A DNA stretch of 64,000 nt from JABCZH01 sp963803775 (GCA_963803775.1 CAWDNS010000007.1:558001-622000), one strand, 5' to 3'; positions 19,410 to 29,736 are shown, counted from the stretch's first letter. The notes: generated by a model not told the origin, from the sequence alone. Numbers and translations: made by a program.

Positions 19410-20294
19410 CTAGCGCAGCTTGAGGGCCAGCAAGGCAATAGTAAGCGCTGCGATCACCAGCGTGCCGATGGTATAGCTGTGGGCCTGGAACCAGCTTTCT
19501 TCTTTCCCCCCGGTTAGAGAGAAGAGGGCGGGATTGCCTTCTGCGGACCGTCCTGCTTGTTCACAATCCACGCACAATGTTCTGCCCTGCGAAACCGGAA
19601 ACCCGCAAGATTGGCAACTTCCGATCTGGGCAACTTCTGCCGAGACTGATGCCTGCGGTTCCTCGGTTGCGGGAGACAACTCTTGATCTTCCTCGATAGG
19701 CCTGGCTGGCTCGACTGGGGCAAGCTCTTCGGACAATGCTTGCTCGTGTTCTGCCTCTGAGACTTCCGGCAGTGCCCGCTGGGCGGCAGCGGCGTGCTCT
19801 ATGGCAGTGAGGGCTATGTCGGCCAAGCGCGCCAACGCCGCCACATCGCCTTCGTCGAAGGCGGATCTCCGGTCGGTGACCAGCTCGAAAATTCCGATAA
19901 CTTCTTGCTCACGAAGCAGCGGCATCACCATCGCCGACTCTACTCCCAGTTCCAGGCAGCTCTCGCGATTGACCCTGGGATCGCCTTCCGCGTGTTCACA
20001 TCGCACCATCTGGCACGTGCGAATGCTCTCCGCCATCAATCCCGAGCCGGTCTCGATTTCCACTCCCGCTTCAGGCGCCGCCGGTCCGGCGCTGGCCCGG
20101 CATACCATTTCGCCGCCTTCGCGCAACGCGATCGCAGCCCCGGATGCACCCGTAACATACTGCGCGCGCTCCGCCAGCAACTGCAGCGCGGCTTCCAGAT
20201 CACGCTGCGCCGCAACCACCAACGAGTTGCCGTCACGCGCAGGGGCTACGGCGGCGGCAGTACCTCCCTGGTCAAAAATAGTGTATTTGTCCAT
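19410..20294 (-). CDS. GAF domain protein with zinc-ribbon and C-terminal membrane helix
   Basis: 294 residues. Residues about 30-165 are a GAF domain (AQYVTGASGAAIALREG, VESAMVMPLLREQEVIGIFEL). An acidic linker precedes a CQSCG...CVDCE zinc-ribbon (about 225-245), and one hydrophobic helix near the C-terminus (TIGTLVIAALTIALLAL) anchors it. It likely senses a small ligand at the inner membrane. It lies beside the hybrid kinase with a 191-nt gap, so a functional link is possible but unproven. Confidence 0.8.
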   Translation of the reverse strand: MDKYTIFDQGGTAAAVAPARDGNSLVVAAQRDLEAALQLLAERAQYVTGASGAAIALREGGEMVCRASAGPAAPEAGVEIETGSGLMAESIRTCQMVRCEHAEGDPRVNRESCLELGVESAMVMPLLREQEVIGIFELVTDRRSAFDEGDVAALARLADIALTAIEHAAAAQRALPEVSEAEHEQALSEELAPVEPARPIEEDQELSPATEEPQASVSAEVAQIGSCQSCGFPVSQGRTLCVDCEQAGRSAEGNPALFSLTGGKEESWFQAHSYTIGTLVIAALTIALLALKLR

Positions 20295-20396
20295 GAAAAC
20301 GGGCTATGGCTGGAGTTTCGCTCCCCGCGTACCCGGAGTCAAGCAGAAGCCTGACCCTGGAACCAAGGCAGCAAAACTAAAGTGTTGGAATCCACC

Positions 20397-21398
20397 CTAT
20401 TTCTTCCGGGGCGGCAAGTACTTCTTTTCGATGGAAGCTACGATGACATAGTTGGGATCAACCATCTCGTTCAAATGAATCTTTCCGACTTCAGACAGCA
20501 GTTCATAGGCGTCCAGTTCTGACAACCCGTAATCCTGATGAATCCATGACAGCAGTTCGGTGAAGGCGATACGCAGGCAATCGTCCAGCGGACGATACGC
20601 GCCCACAGTCATGATCGCATTGTCATTCTCGAACCTTGGCCAGTTGATCTTTTGGCCCTTGATCACGTCCACCTGCACCCGCGCATGTAACGGCACTTCG
20701 ATCGCAGTACCCGCGATTTCGCCATCCCCCATGGCGGCATGTCCGTCGCCCAGGTAAAGCAACGCCCCGGCAACATTGACCGGGAAATACACGGTGTTGC
20801 CCACACTGGCCTCGGGAGAATCCATGTTGCCGCCAAACTCGGCCGGTACAATCGAACTGCGTGCCTCGCCCCCAGCCGGCGCAACTCCGATGCAACCGAA
20901 GAATGGATGCAGTGGGATCTTCGTGGAAAACTTGGAATCGAGCGCTTGAAATGTCGCGGTGTTGGCCGTGTGGTCGATGGGATAAAACCAGATCTTCTCC
21001 GGCAAGGGCGGAGCGAGCATCGGTGTGTAGTTGGTTGGGTTGATTGCGCCAAACCCTGGCGCGAAGCCTCCGACACCTTGATTGCTGTCCACCTGCAAGT
21101 CGAGAATCTTCACCACCAGCGTGTCACCCGGCTCTGCTCCTTCAATGTAAAACGGCCCGGTCAGCGGATTATCGCCTTTCGACATGCTGAGCGTGTCGCC
21201 CGGCTTTTGAATGGCATTGCCGAAGCAATCCAGCGTATTGGTGTCGAGGATGTCGCCTGCTTTCAATCGTGCGACTGGTGGCGCCGACCCGTAAACGTAC
21301 TTCACATTGTTGATGGTGGCTTGATACTTGACGACGTTCTGCGCCCAGGCCATCGTACCCAGGAGAACTCCTGCTAACACTGCCGTTTGGAATCGCAT
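20397..21398 (-). CDS. secreted acetamidase/formamidase family protein
   Basis: About 333 residues from ATG 21398. A signal peptide (MRFQTAVLAGVLLGTMAWA) is followed by the FmdA_AmdA fold, with GDTLVVKILDLQVDS, HPFFGCIGVAPA and LYLGDGHAAMGDGE (metal-type His/Asp). It would hydrolyse formamide or acetamide to ammonia outside the cytoplasm. Most family members are cytoplasmic, so the signal peptide is noteworthy. It lies 46 nt after phoU, on the same strand. Confidence 0.88.
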   Translation of the reverse strand: MRFQTAVLAGVLLGTMAWAQNVVKYQATINNVKYVYGSAPPVARLKAGDILDTNTLDCFGNAIQKPGDTLSMSKGDNPLTGPFYIEGAEPGDTLVVKILDLQVDSNQGVGGFAPGFGAINPTNYTPMLAPPLPEKIWFYPIDHTANTATFQALDSKFSTKIPLHPFFGCIGVAPAGGEARSSIVPAEFGGNMDSPEASVGNTVYFPVNVAGALLYLGDGHAAMGDGEIAGTAIEVPLHARVQVDVIKGQKINWPRFENDNAIMTVGAYRPLDDCLRIAFTELLSWIHQDYGLSELDAYELLSEVGKIHLNEMVDPNYVIVASIEKKYLPPRKK

Positions 21399-21444
21399 GA
21401 AAGGAAATGTACCACGCAGGCAGAGAGGGGAGAACAACTTCGAA

Positions 21445-22170
21445 CTACTGCTTTTCGTCGCGCCGCCGCAACCACTCGATAAACATCTGCTCCAGCGGCT
21501 TGTCGTAACCCATCATCACGTGGCGGATGGTATGACCGCTCACGAAATGGCAGACCTCTTCCGCCAGGTTCTTGGCGTGGTCTCCGGCGCGCTCCAGCGA
21601 CTGGGTCATGAAAATGACTTGCAGGCTGGCCTGGCGTTGTAATCCTTCCGGGTTCTCGATATGCCGGAGGAACAGCAGATTGCGCACCCGGTCCATCTCG
21701 GTATCGGCGCGCAGCACTTCCACAGCTTTCTTCACGTCTCGAGTAGAAAACGCCAAACCCACGTCCGCCAGCATTTTCTCGAGCACGGTCGCCATGTGCG
21801 TCAAGTCGCGTGTGTCCTGGGGATCGACGCGTCCGCCTGCGGCCTGCGCGCTGCTGCCAAAACTCAACAGTAGGTCGCCAATACGTTCCAGCCCGATCAT
21901 GAATTTCATACACGCCAGCAGCTCACGGGCTTGCGGTTCGGTCACCTGGGTGATGGCCAGGGTCACGCCATCGTCGATCTCCCGGTCCAGAGTGTCGAGT
22001 TGTTTTTCTTTCTCTCGAAGCGAGTTCAGCAAGGAAGAAGACCCGGTTGCAATGCCTTCCGCCGCGGTGGCGGCCGCGTCCTTCGCCACTTGGCACGCCT
22101 CAATCGTCCGCGTCACCAGATGCGAATATGCGTATTCCGGCAAGCGATTATTGGCGGGTGCGGCACTCAT
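21445..22170 (-). CDS. phoU: phosphate signalling regulator PhoU
   Basis: About 241 residues from ATG 22170. Two PhoU helical repeats are visible, with the metal-binding-type motifs ACMKFMIGLERIGDLLLSF and IFMTQSLERAGDHAKNLAEEV. PhoU restrains PhoR/PhoB signalling when phosphate is plentiful. It lies 149 nt after phoR and follows phoB, so this is a Pho regulatory cluster, though no pst transporter genes are present. Confidence 0.93.
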   Translation of the reverse strand: MSAAPANNRLPEYAYSHLVTRTIEACQVAKDAAATAAEGIATGSSSLLNSLREKEKQLDTLDREIDDGVTLAITQVTEPQARELLACMKFMIGLERIGDLLLSFGSSAQAAGGRVDPQDTRDLTHMATVLEKMLADVGLAFSTRDVKKAVEVLRADTEMDRVRNLLFLRHIENPEGLQRQASLQVIFMTQSLERAGDHAKNLAEEVCHFVSGHTIRHVMMGYDKPLEQMFIEWLRRRDEKQ

Positions 22171-22319
22171 ACGAGAATCCCTCTGAACTGGCAACGGCGG
22201 GGGCGCAAGTCCAGACTTTCTGGGCCGCCGGCTTGGAGTGGAGAGCACAAGCCAAGCATAGGATGTTCTTCCGCAGGAGTTGTTAACAACATGTGAATTT
22301 CACGGGGATTCGAGCCCAA

Positions 22320-23672
22320 TCACGATGGCCGGGGCTCTTCCGCCCCCGCTAGCGGCAAGGTAAATAGGAACACCGATCCGTGGTTCAGTTCGCTCTCCGC
22401 CCGGATGGTACCCTCATGCGCCAGCACAATGTGCTTGGCAATGGCCAGTCCAAGTCCGGTCCCACCCGATTCCCGCGAGCGCGCCTTATCCACCCGGTAG
22501 AAACGCTCGAACAGCCGTGGCAGATGTTCCGAAGGAATGCCGCCCCCAAAGTCACGGACATAGAACTCCACCCCGTGCTCTGCCGGACGCGCTCCCAGTA
22601 CCAGTTGCCCGCCGGAAGCCGAGTATTTCAGCGCATTGTCAATCAGGTTCGAGAACACCTGATGAATCGCCTCGCGGTCGGCGCTCACCGGCTGGGGCGC
22701 GGAGTCTTCCACTCGCAGCTCAACCCCGTTTGCGCGCGCCAGCTTTTCGAAGCTCTCGATGGCTTCATGCAACAGCTCTCCGGGCACGACAGGCTGCACG
22801 TCAAACCGCTGCTCGCCGGATTCCACCCGGGCCAGGGTCAGCAGGTCTTCGGTGAGCCGTGACATGCGGCTCGCATTCTTGCGGATGATGTCGAGAAACT
22901 CACGGGAATGATTGTTCTCCGGCGATCCGTCGAGCAGGGTCTCAGCATAGCCCTGAATGGAGGTGAGCGGGGTTCGTAGTTCGTGGGACACGTTGGCTAT
23001 GAAGTCGCGGCGAGTCTTCTCTACCCGCTCGGTCTCGGTCAGGTCTCGCAGCACGGCCACCGCGCCGCCGCCCGGCAGGGGAGCCGCCGTCACTTCAAAG
23101 GTGCGACCGGGAAGAATCGATGTGGCCCGTGATGTAAGGACGCTATGGGCCGGGCCGGCTCCGCGGGCTGCACGCAGAAAATCCGGGTCGCGCACCGTTT
23201 CCACCACCGGCGCACCCAGCCGCGTACCCTGAGGGACCAAGGCGTCCATGCTGTGGTTCGCCCACTGCACCCGATCGTCCGCCCCAATGGCAATGACTGC
23301 ATCCTCCATGCTATTCAACAAAGTCTCCAGTTCGTGCTGGCTGGTGCGGAGCGCAGAAAACTCTTTTTGCAGATGGCGCGCCGTCTTATCGAGACTAGCC
23401 GTCAGACGTCCGAGTTCGTCGCTTGAAGTTTCTTCGATCCGGGCTGACAGGTCGCCGGCGGCGATGCGTTCAGCAAACTGCACGATCTTTTGTAGCCGTC
23501 GCGACAAAGATTGTGCCACCACTCTCGAAATCAGAATCGCCACCACCAACGCTGCCACTGAACTCAGCAGGATTGGCCCGGCGGGTACCAGGGAAATATT
23601 CAGCGCGACTGCGGCGGCGGCAATCACCAGTACAAATCCGCCCAGCAGCTTAAAGAAAATCCGGTTCCTCAC
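22320..23672 (-). CDS. phoR: phosphate regulon sensor kinase PhoR-like
   Basis: 450 residues: two N-terminal membrane helices, a HAMP linker, a PAS domain (ETLLNSMEDAVIAIGADDRV), HisKA with FIANVSHELRTPLTSIQGY (phospho-His) and HATPase_c (NLIDNALKYS, DFGGGIPSEHL, GGTGLGLAIAKHI). Its start overlaps the phoB stop by 4 nt, so the two are translationally coupled. With phoU downstream this is most likely PhoR. Confidence 0.9.
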   Translation of the reverse strand: MRNRIFFKLLGGFVLVIAAAAVALNISLVPAGPILLSSVAALVVAILISRVVAQSLSRRLQKIVQFAERIAAGDLSARIEETSSDELGRLTASLDKTARHLQKEFSALRTSQHELETLLNSMEDAVIAIGADDRVQWANHSMDALVPQGTRLGAPVVETVRDPDFLRAARGAGPAHSVLTSRATSILPGRTFEVTAAPLPGGGAVAVLRDLTETERVEKTRRDFIANVSHELRTPLTSIQGYAETLLDGSPENNHSREFLDIIRKNASRMSRLTEDLLTLARVESGEQRFDVQPVVPGELLHEAIESFEKLARANGVELRVEDSAPQPVSADREAIHQVFSNLIDNALKYSASGGQLVLGARPAEHGVEFYVRDFGGGIPSEHLPRLFERFYRVDKARSRESGGTGLGLAIAKHIVLAHEGTIRAESELNHGSVFLFTLPLAGAEEPRPS

Positions 23673-24361
23673 TTGGCGGCCTCAAAGCGATAACCGGCCC
23701 CCCGCACCGTCTTCAAATAGCGCGGATTTTCCGGGTCGGGCTCGATCTTCTCCCGAATGCGGCGCACGTACACATCCACCGAGCGCGGGGTGACGTACGC
23801 AGTGTCGCGCCACACCGAATCGAGAAGCTGGTCGCGCGTGAACACGCGTCCCAGGTGCCGCGCAAAGTAGTCCAACAGCCGGAACTCGGTTGCAGTCGTG
23901 GTCACCGGTTGGCCGCGCACGGTGAGCGTCATGGCACTGGGATCAATCTCGATCTCGCCGATGCGCAACGGTGATTGCGAAAGCGGCCGCTCAAAACGCC
24001 GCAGCACTGCTTTGACGCGGGCCACCAGTTCCCTGGGACTGAAAGGTTTAGGAATATAGTCATCCGCTCCCAGTTCGAGTCCCAGAATACGGTCGGCTTC
24101 GCCGCTCTTGGCGGTCAGGAAAATCACGGGTGTGGATGCCAGCGACGACGTCTGGCGAATCTGACGGCACAGTTCCAGGCCGTCCTTTCCCGGCACCATG
24201 ATGTCGAGAATGAACAGTGTTGGCCGCTGCCGCTCCGACTCCGCCACCACCATGTTTCCAGTAGGAAACAGCTTTACGCTAAATCCCGCTCCCTCCAGAT
24301 GATGCCGCACCAGCCGGGAAATATCGGGATCGTCTTCCACCACAAAGATGCTTGGCTTCAC
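23669..24361 (-). CDS. phoB: phosphate response regulator PhoB-like
   Basis: 230 residues: a receiver domain (FVVEDDPDISRLV, LFILDIMVPGKDG with the phospho-Asp, VIFLTAKSG, LGADDYIPKPF) and an OmpR/PhoB winged helix (EFRLLDYFARH, RSVDVYVRRIREKIE, VRGAGYRFE). It overlaps phoR by 4 nt and shares the operon with phoU. A candidate PHO box lies 38 nt upstream, fitting autoregulation under phosphate limitation. Confidence 0.9.
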   Translation of the reverse strand: MKPSIFVVEDDPDISRLVRHHLEGAGFSVKLFPTGNMVVAESERQRPTLFILDIMVPGKDGLELCRQIRQTSSLASTPVIFLTAKSGEADRILGLELGADDYIPKPFSPRELVARVKAVLRRFERPLSQSPLRIGEIEIDPSAMTLTVRGQPVTTTATEFRLLDYFARHLGRVFTRDQLLDSVWRDTAYVTPRSVDVYVRRIREKIEPDPENPRYLKTVRGAGYRFEAAK

Positions 24362-24398
24362 AAGCGTATTGTAGCCGGGCGAGCGCCAATTTCGTCGT

Positions 24399-24416
24399 TT
24401 TGTAACCTGATTGAAA
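24399..24416 (-). promoter_or_regulatory. candidate PHO box upstream of phoB
   Basis: On the reverse strand TTTCAAT and TTACAAA occur with a 4-nt spacer, giving the 11-bp period of PhoB direct repeats. The copies match at 5 of 7 positions. Related to the better repeat before the phospholipase gene. Confidence 0.35.
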
Positions 24417-24591
24417 CAATTGGGTAGGGCACATCTACGACGATTTTGATACCCAAGACTTGACCTTGCACGCCGTGCGGCCCGACGGGGATACTACTGT
24501 CAGGTAAACCTTGGGGTGGGGCGAACAAACGGCGCACGCTTCTGCTAACGCCTGGTTACGTCATTTTCCCGCCGCAAGCAGCCCTCTTGGC

Positions 24592-25077
24592 TCAGCGATT
24601 GATCTTCGCCGAGTCGGCGACCAGAGCATTCAAGTTTGCTTCCAGTTCCTCTATGGGTGTGAGCCCAGCTATGCGAAAGCTGAAGTGCTGTTTCGGACGA
24701 TAGAGAATCTGCCAGCTCCCTGAACGATCGATTGCCATCTCGGGTTGTACCCGGAGATGGCCAGTAACGTTCCCGTCATTCTCTACTGCCATAACAGAGC
24801 GTCGCCAGCTGCGCTTGCCCACAGCAACTTGACAATCAAAAGCCATGACTCTGGTTCCGCGTGGCTCCCCATCAATCACATTCCACGCTTTCGAATAATG
24901 ATGAAACGGCGTTCCATCTAGCTCTAAAGACTTGGGCAGAGCGTTCCCCAGATAGTGCATCCCCAAACGAGTAGCTAAAGCTCGAATCGCATCTGCCCGG
25001 TATCGCTGAGACGCATGGAGTACGTAAAACACCACAACTCCGAGGACTACCATCACGATAAAAGGAATTGCGTTCAC
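24592..25077 (-). CDS. hypothetical membrane-anchored protein
   Basis: 161 residues from a GTG start, with one N-terminal helix (IPFIVMVVLGVVVFYVL) and a soluble domain (ATRLGMHYLGNALP, GTRVMAFDCQVAVGK, then SGSWQILYRP). This pattern is seen in uncharacterised proteins with a DUF3137-like soluble region; I cannot assign a function. It is a single gene between phoB and the hydantoinase gene. Confidence 0.75.
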   Translation of the reverse strand: MNAIPFIVMVVLGVVVFYVLHASQRYRADAIRALATRLGMHYLGNALPKSLELDGTPFHHYSKAWNVIDGEPRGTRVMAFDCQVAVGKRSWRRSVMAVENDGNVTGHLRVQPEMAIDRSGSWQILYRPKQHFSFRIAGLTPIEELEANLNALVADSAKINR

Positions 25078-25169
25078 CGATACGGAGTTTACATCAGCTT
25101 GGTTGGCGTAATATCGCCATCACGCTCAAAATCCCCCGACTGCACAATCCCGCATGGACGGTGCCGACC

Positions 25170-27152
25170 TCAAATCTCGATCACCAAACTCTCCGCCCGA
25201 TCAATCCAGAATCGTTTTCCCGGAGGCACGACCGTGGTCGCGCTGTATTCGGTGACGATGGCCGGTCCCCGGCGCTTCCGACCGGCGGCTAGCTCATCCC
25301 GCGAATAGACCGACGTCGCCACCTTCTTGCCATCGAAAATCACCGTCGCCTTCGTGAACGCTCGTGGGCCTGAGCTCGGCGTCGCAATACTCGCCGACAC
25401 CGGATTCCGAGGCCTAATCCGCGCCCGCAGCCGCAACGTGACCAACTCCACCTCACGCCCCGCGTAGCTGTAGCCGTAGCGCCGTTCATGCTCGTGCTGA
25501 AAAGCTTGGATCGTTCCCCGCGTGTAAGGCACATTCAACTCGTAGCCCTGTCCACGGTAACGAACGTCGACGCTCAAATCGAAGCCGATCTTCCCTTTCC
25601 ATCTCTCGCGTCGAAGATCCTGGTTCACCTTCCGCCGCAAGGCAGAAAACTCCCGATCCAACTGCTTGGCCGGCAACTTGTCCAAGGCCCGCCAGAGTAC
25701 GGTGCGCGAATAATCTCTGACTACATCGCTGACCAGGATTCCGTACGCCGACAACGCTCCGGGCAACGCCGGAACAATTACTCGCGGAATGCTCAATCCT
25801 TCGGCCAATTCGCAGGCGTGCAGGCCTCCTGCCCCGCCGAAAGCCACCAGCGCAAACTCTCGCGGATCGTAACCACGTTCGATCGAAACCACGCGAATCG
25901 CCTTTTCCATGGTCGCATTGACTACGCGCACTACGCCTGCGGCAAATCGCTCTACGGAGAGTTTGGAACCTTGCTTCTTCAGCCATTCCGCGACCACACG
26001 GCGCGTGCGTTCCAAATCCAGTTCGAAATCTCCACCCAGAAAATGGCCGGCCTGTAAGCGTCCCAGGATCAAGTTGGCATCTGTCACCGTAGGCCGCATC
26101 CCTCGTCCATAGCAGATCGGCCCGGGATCGGCTCCCGCCGACTCCGGTCCCACCCGCAGAGCACCGGCCGGATCGAAGCGGGCAATCGAGCCTCCGCCGG
26201 CTCCCACAGTATGAATGTCGAGCATCGGCACTCCCACCGGAAACCCTGCGATCTCCGACTGCCCGCTGACTCGCGCTTCACCTTCCACCAACGCCACGTC
26301 GGTCGACGTGCCTCCCATGTCGAACGAGATGATTCGCTCAAACCCGCTGCGCCGCGCCATCGCAGCCGCTCCAACCACGCCGCCCGCCGGCCCTGAAAGC
26401 ACCGTCCGCACCGGCTCACGGGCAGCAGCGCTCAGAGCTGTGATCCCGCCGTTCGACTGCATCACGAACACACGAGCCTTCCGCAATCGCTGCTCAAGCT
26501 TCCCCAAATATCGCTCCATCACCGGCTGCAGATACGCGTTCACCACGACCGTGCTCGCGCGCTCATACTCCCGAAACTCAGGTAATATCTGGTGCGAAAT
26601 CGACAGCGGCACTCGCAACCGACTCAACCCAGCCGCCACATCTTTCTCATGCCTGGGATTCGCAAACGAAAACAGCAACGAAACCGCAACCGCTTCCGGC
26701 TTCTTCGCGGCGATCGTCTCTGCCAGCTCCCGCAAATCCGCGGCTGACGGCTCCTGTAGGACTTCGCCTTCGCTGCTCACGCGTTCATTGACTCCAAAAC
26801 GTAAATCGCGGGGAACCAGCGGCTCCACGCGATCAAAGAAGAAGTCATACAGTTTCGGACGCGCCTGCCGCCCGATCTCGATGGCGTCCTCAAACCCAGC
26901 CGTGGTCACCAGCGCTACTCTCGCGCCTTTGCGCTGCAGTAAGGTATTCGTCCCGACCGTGGTGCCGTGCAGCAATGTGAGCGAACCTCGCGCTCCGATC
27001 TTCTCCAGTGCCTCCGCAATCGCGCGCGACGGATCATCCGGCGTCGAGAAGACCTTCAGCATGCGGATGCGCCCGCCTTCGATCCACACGCAGTCGGTGA
27101 ACGTCCCACCGGTGTCAATAGCGATGCAAAGCGGTTGTGTACGTCGCGCCAT
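25170..27152 (-). CDS. hydantoinase / oxoprolinase family protein (HyuA-like)
   Basis: 660 residues. Motifs include AIDTGGTFTDCVW at the N-terminus, LLHGTTVGTNTLLQRKG, GPAGGVVGAAAMARRSG, ISFDMGGTSTDVALV and HTVGAGGGSIA. This is the HyuA/acetone-carboxylase-beta ATPase-fold subunit that uses ATP to open cyclic amides such as hydantoins or 5-oxoproline. The usual HyuB partner is not adjacent, so it may work with a distant subunit. Convergent with nothing; its stop is followed by a short gap. Confidence 0.92.
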   Translation of the reverse strand: MARRTQPLCIAIDTGGTFTDCVWIEGGRIRMLKVFSTPDDPSRAIAEALEKIGARGSLTLLHGTTVGTNTLLQRKGARVALVTTAGFEDAIEIGRQARPKLYDFFFDRVEPLVPRDLRFGVNERVSSEGEVLQEPSAADLRELAETIAAKKPEAVAVSLLFSFANPRHEKDVAAGLSRLRVPLSISHQILPEFREYERASTVVVNAYLQPVMERYLGKLEQRLRKARVFVMQSNGGITALSAAAREPVRTVLSGPAGGVVGAAAMARRSGFERIISFDMGGTSTDVALVEGEARVSGQSEIAGFPVGVPMLDIHTVGAGGGSIARFDPAGALRVGPESAGADPGPICYGRGMRPTVTDANLILGRLQAGHFLGGDFELDLERTRRVVAEWLKKQGSKLSVERFAAGVVRVVNATMEKAIRVVSIERGYDPREFALVAFGGAGGLHACELAEGLSIPRVIVPALPGALSAYGILVSDVVRDYSRTVLWRALDKLPAKQLDREFSALRRKVNQDLRRERWKGKIGFDLSVDVRYRGQGYELNVPYTRGTIQAFQHEHERRYGYSYAGREVELVTLRLRARIRPRNPVSASIATPSSGPRAFTKATVIFDGKKVATSVYSRDELAAGRKRRGPAIVTEYSATTVVPPGKRFWIDRAESLVIEI

Positions 27153-27240
27153 GGGTTGAACTGGAAGGCTAGGTTAACATCGAATACTGTAGCGGGCGAC
27201 GCGACGTTGCGAGGGGAGGTCTGGCCTGGTGGGTGAGAAC

Positions 27241-29736
27241 TTACTCGCCGGTAGCGAATGCCAGCGACAGCAGCGTCTTCTGCTCCAACTCGTGAGCTTT
27301 CGCGGACCCCGTCGCGGGACTTGGGCTGGCCGATCGCTTCACTGAGAGCACCGACCGTTCTCCGGCCAGATTCCGCAGGCGCGGCAGCATGTAGAACAAT
27401 GCGCCCATATTGGCAGGTTCTTCCTGCACCCAGACGATTTCACGCGCGCCGGTATGCCGCTCTAGTTCCGCCACTAGTTCGGCTTCCGGGAACGGATATA
27501 GCTGATCGACAAACACGATCGCCGTAGAAGTGTCTTTTCTTTTTCGGCGTTCCGCCCGCAATTCATGGCCGATCTTCCCGGTACACAGCAGAACCCGCTT
27601 GGCCTCGCTGATTTCATGGTCGGGAACAACTCCAAGAAAGTGTGGCCGAGTAAGATCCTCAATCGGCGAGGCCGCGTCCGGATGCCGCAACATGCTTTTC
27701 GGCGTGAACACCACCAGCGGCTTTCGCCACGATGACAACGCCTGCCGCCGCAACAAATGGAAGTACTGCGCCCCATTTGAAGGCTGGCAGATTTGGAAAT
27801 TGTCCCGCGCCGCCAGTTGCAGAAAGCGTTCAATGCGCGCGCTGGAATGCTCCGGGCCCTGACCTTCATGTCCGTGAGGCAATAGCAGCACAAGTCCCGA
27901 GAGCAGTCCCCACTTGTCCTCCCCCGCGCTTACAAACTGGTCGATTACTGCCTGCGCCACGTTGGCGAAGTCGCCAAACTGCGCTTCCCACATCACCAGC
28001 GTTTCCGGATAATCGCGGCTGTAGCCATACTCGAAGCCCATCACGCCCGCTTCAGATAAAGTCGAGTTGTAAATCTCGCACCGCGCCTGGTCCGCGGCAA
28101 TATTTTGCAGCGGTACATACTCCTGCTCGTTCTCGATGTCCACCAGCACCGAATGCCGCTGATTAAAAGTGCCCCGCCGGCTATCCTGTCCCGTCATCCG
28201 CACCGGCACTCCCGCTTTCACAAGGCTGCCAAAGGCCAACGCCTCGCCCATGCCGTAATCCACCGACCGGCTGCCATTCCCCATCTCCGCCCGCTGCTCC
28301 AGCAACTTCTTGATCTTGGGATGAATGTGAAACCCATCTGGGTAAGTCGTCAGTCGTTCCGTGATTGCGCTGAGTTCTTCCCGCGACAACCCGGTCTCGA
28401 CTCCGTATTCCGGCTTGTAGCGTCCGCCTTTGTAGTCATCCCAGTATTTCGGTAACTCGCGCAAAGTCGGCTTCTTGCTGATCGATCCCGCCTGTTCCTG
28501 GGCCGTTTCGAGTTCTGTGCGGATTTGCTGGGCTCGGGCTTGAGCGTCTTCAATTCCCGTGTCCTCCGCGTAAATCTCCCACAGCGGCGGATGGTCCTTG
28601 ATCGCCTTATACAAAAGCGGCTGAGTGATGGTGGGATCGTCGATTTCGCTGTGGCCCTGGCGGCGGTAGCCAATAATATCTACGACTACGTCAGTTCCGA
28701 ACTGATAGCGATACTCCAACGCAATTCTCCCCATACGAACTACCGCGTCTACGTCTTCTGCGTTCACATGGAAAATCGGAATCGATTGCCGCCGCGCGAT
28801 CTGCGCCGAAAACACCGACGAGTGCGACTCCCGGCAAGACGTGGTGAAGCCAATCAGATTGTTGGCGATGATGTGGACGGTCCCACCCACGGTGTAGCCC
28901 GGCAGGTCGGAATAATTCAACGTTTCCGCCACGATGCCTTGACCAGCAAAAGCCGCATCCCCGTGGACCAGCAACGGCAGATACTTTTCTCTTCCGCCAT
29001 CTCCTGCGCGGTCCTGCTTGGCGCGCGTCCGCCCGATGGTCACCGGATCGACAGCCTCCAAATGACTGGGATTCGAAACCAGATGGATGTGAACCGTGGC
29101 CCCGCTGCGGGTGACGTAATCGCCGGTCGCCCCCATGTGATACTTCACATCACCGCTGCCCAGGACGCTGCGCGGATCCACATCTTCAAAGCGGGCGAAA
29201 ACATCTTCCAGCGAACGCTTTGCCACCTGCACAATCACCGTCAGGCGTCCGCGATGGCTCATCCCCATCACCAACTCGGTGGCTCCACGCTGCCCAGCTG
29301 CGTCCAGAATCTCGTCCAACAACGGGATCAGCGCGGTCACACCTTCGAGCGAAAACCTCTTGGTTCCAAGATAGCGTTGTTGCAACACCTGCTCGAACAT
29401 GTCCGCCCGGGTGAGTTGATCGAGCACTCTTTGCTGATCGACTTCCGACGGCGGCGCTTCCATATGCTCCTGAATCCACCGCCGACGCTCGGGTTCCGGG
29501 ATGTGCATGAACTCCACCCCCACCGTCCCGCAATACACCCGCCGCGCCTCACGCGCGAATTCGCTGTCGATTTGCAGTTCAGGCTGGGCCGGGGGATGAA
29601 AGAACCCGAGCGGATCGAGGTCCGCCTCCAGATATCCCCAGCGGCGAAAAACTTCAAACACACGCTCACGTTCGCCGTTCGGAGCATCGAGCACTGCCGT
29701 AGTCGTGCCGTTTGTAGCTGTCTTGGATCGCGCCAT
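27241..29736 (-). CDS. sucA: 2-oxoglutarate dehydrogenase E1 component
   Basis: 831 residues. It carries the thiamine-diphosphate E1 signatures: MGMSHRGRLTVIVQVAKRS, VKYHMGATGDYVTR, LVHGDAAFAGQGIVAETLN, NNLIGFTTSCRE, and C-terminal TPKSMLRHPDAASP. It decarboxylates 2-oxoglutarate and passes succinyl to E2 in the TCA cycle. It is somewhat shorter than the 930-residue enterobacterial form, lacking part of the N-terminal arm. E2 is not adjacent. Confidence 0.95.
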   Translation of the reverse strand: MARSKTATNGTTTAVLDAPNGERERVFEVFRRWGYLEADLDPLGFFHPPAQPELQIDSEFAREARRVYCGTVGVEFMHIPEPERRRWIQEHMEAPPSEVDQQRVLDQLTRADMFEQVLQQRYLGTKRFSLEGVTALIPLLDEILDAAGQRGATELVMGMSHRGRLTVIVQVAKRSLEDVFARFEDVDPRSVLGSGDVKYHMGATGDYVTRSGATVHIHLVSNPSHLEAVDPVTIGRTRAKQDRAGDGGREKYLPLLVHGDAAFAGQGIVAETLNYSDLPGYTVGGTVHIIANNLIGFTTSCRESHSSVFSAQIARRQSIPIFHVNAEDVDAVVRMGRIALEYRYQFGTDVVVDIIGYRRQGHSEIDDPTITQPLLYKAIKDHPPLWEIYAEDTGIEDAQARAQQIRTELETAQEQAGSISKKPTLRELPKYWDDYKGGRYKPEYGVETGLSREELSAITERLTTYPDGFHIHPKIKKLLEQRAEMGNGSRSVDYGMGEALAFGSLVKAGVPVRMTGQDSRRGTFNQRHSVLVDIENEQEYVPLQNIAADQARCEIYNSTLSEAGVMGFEYGYSRDYPETLVMWEAQFGDFANVAQAVIDQFVSAGEDKWGLLSGLVLLLPHGHEGQGPEHSSARIERFLQLAARDNFQICQPSNGAQYFHLLRRQALSSWRKPLVVFTPKSMLRHPDAASPIEDLTRPHFLGVVPDHEISEAKRVLLCTGKIGHELRAERRKRKDTSTAIVFVDQLYPFPEAELVAELERHTGAREIVWVQEEPANMGALFYMLPRLRNLAGERSVLSVKRSASPSPATGSAKAHELEQKTLLSLAFATGE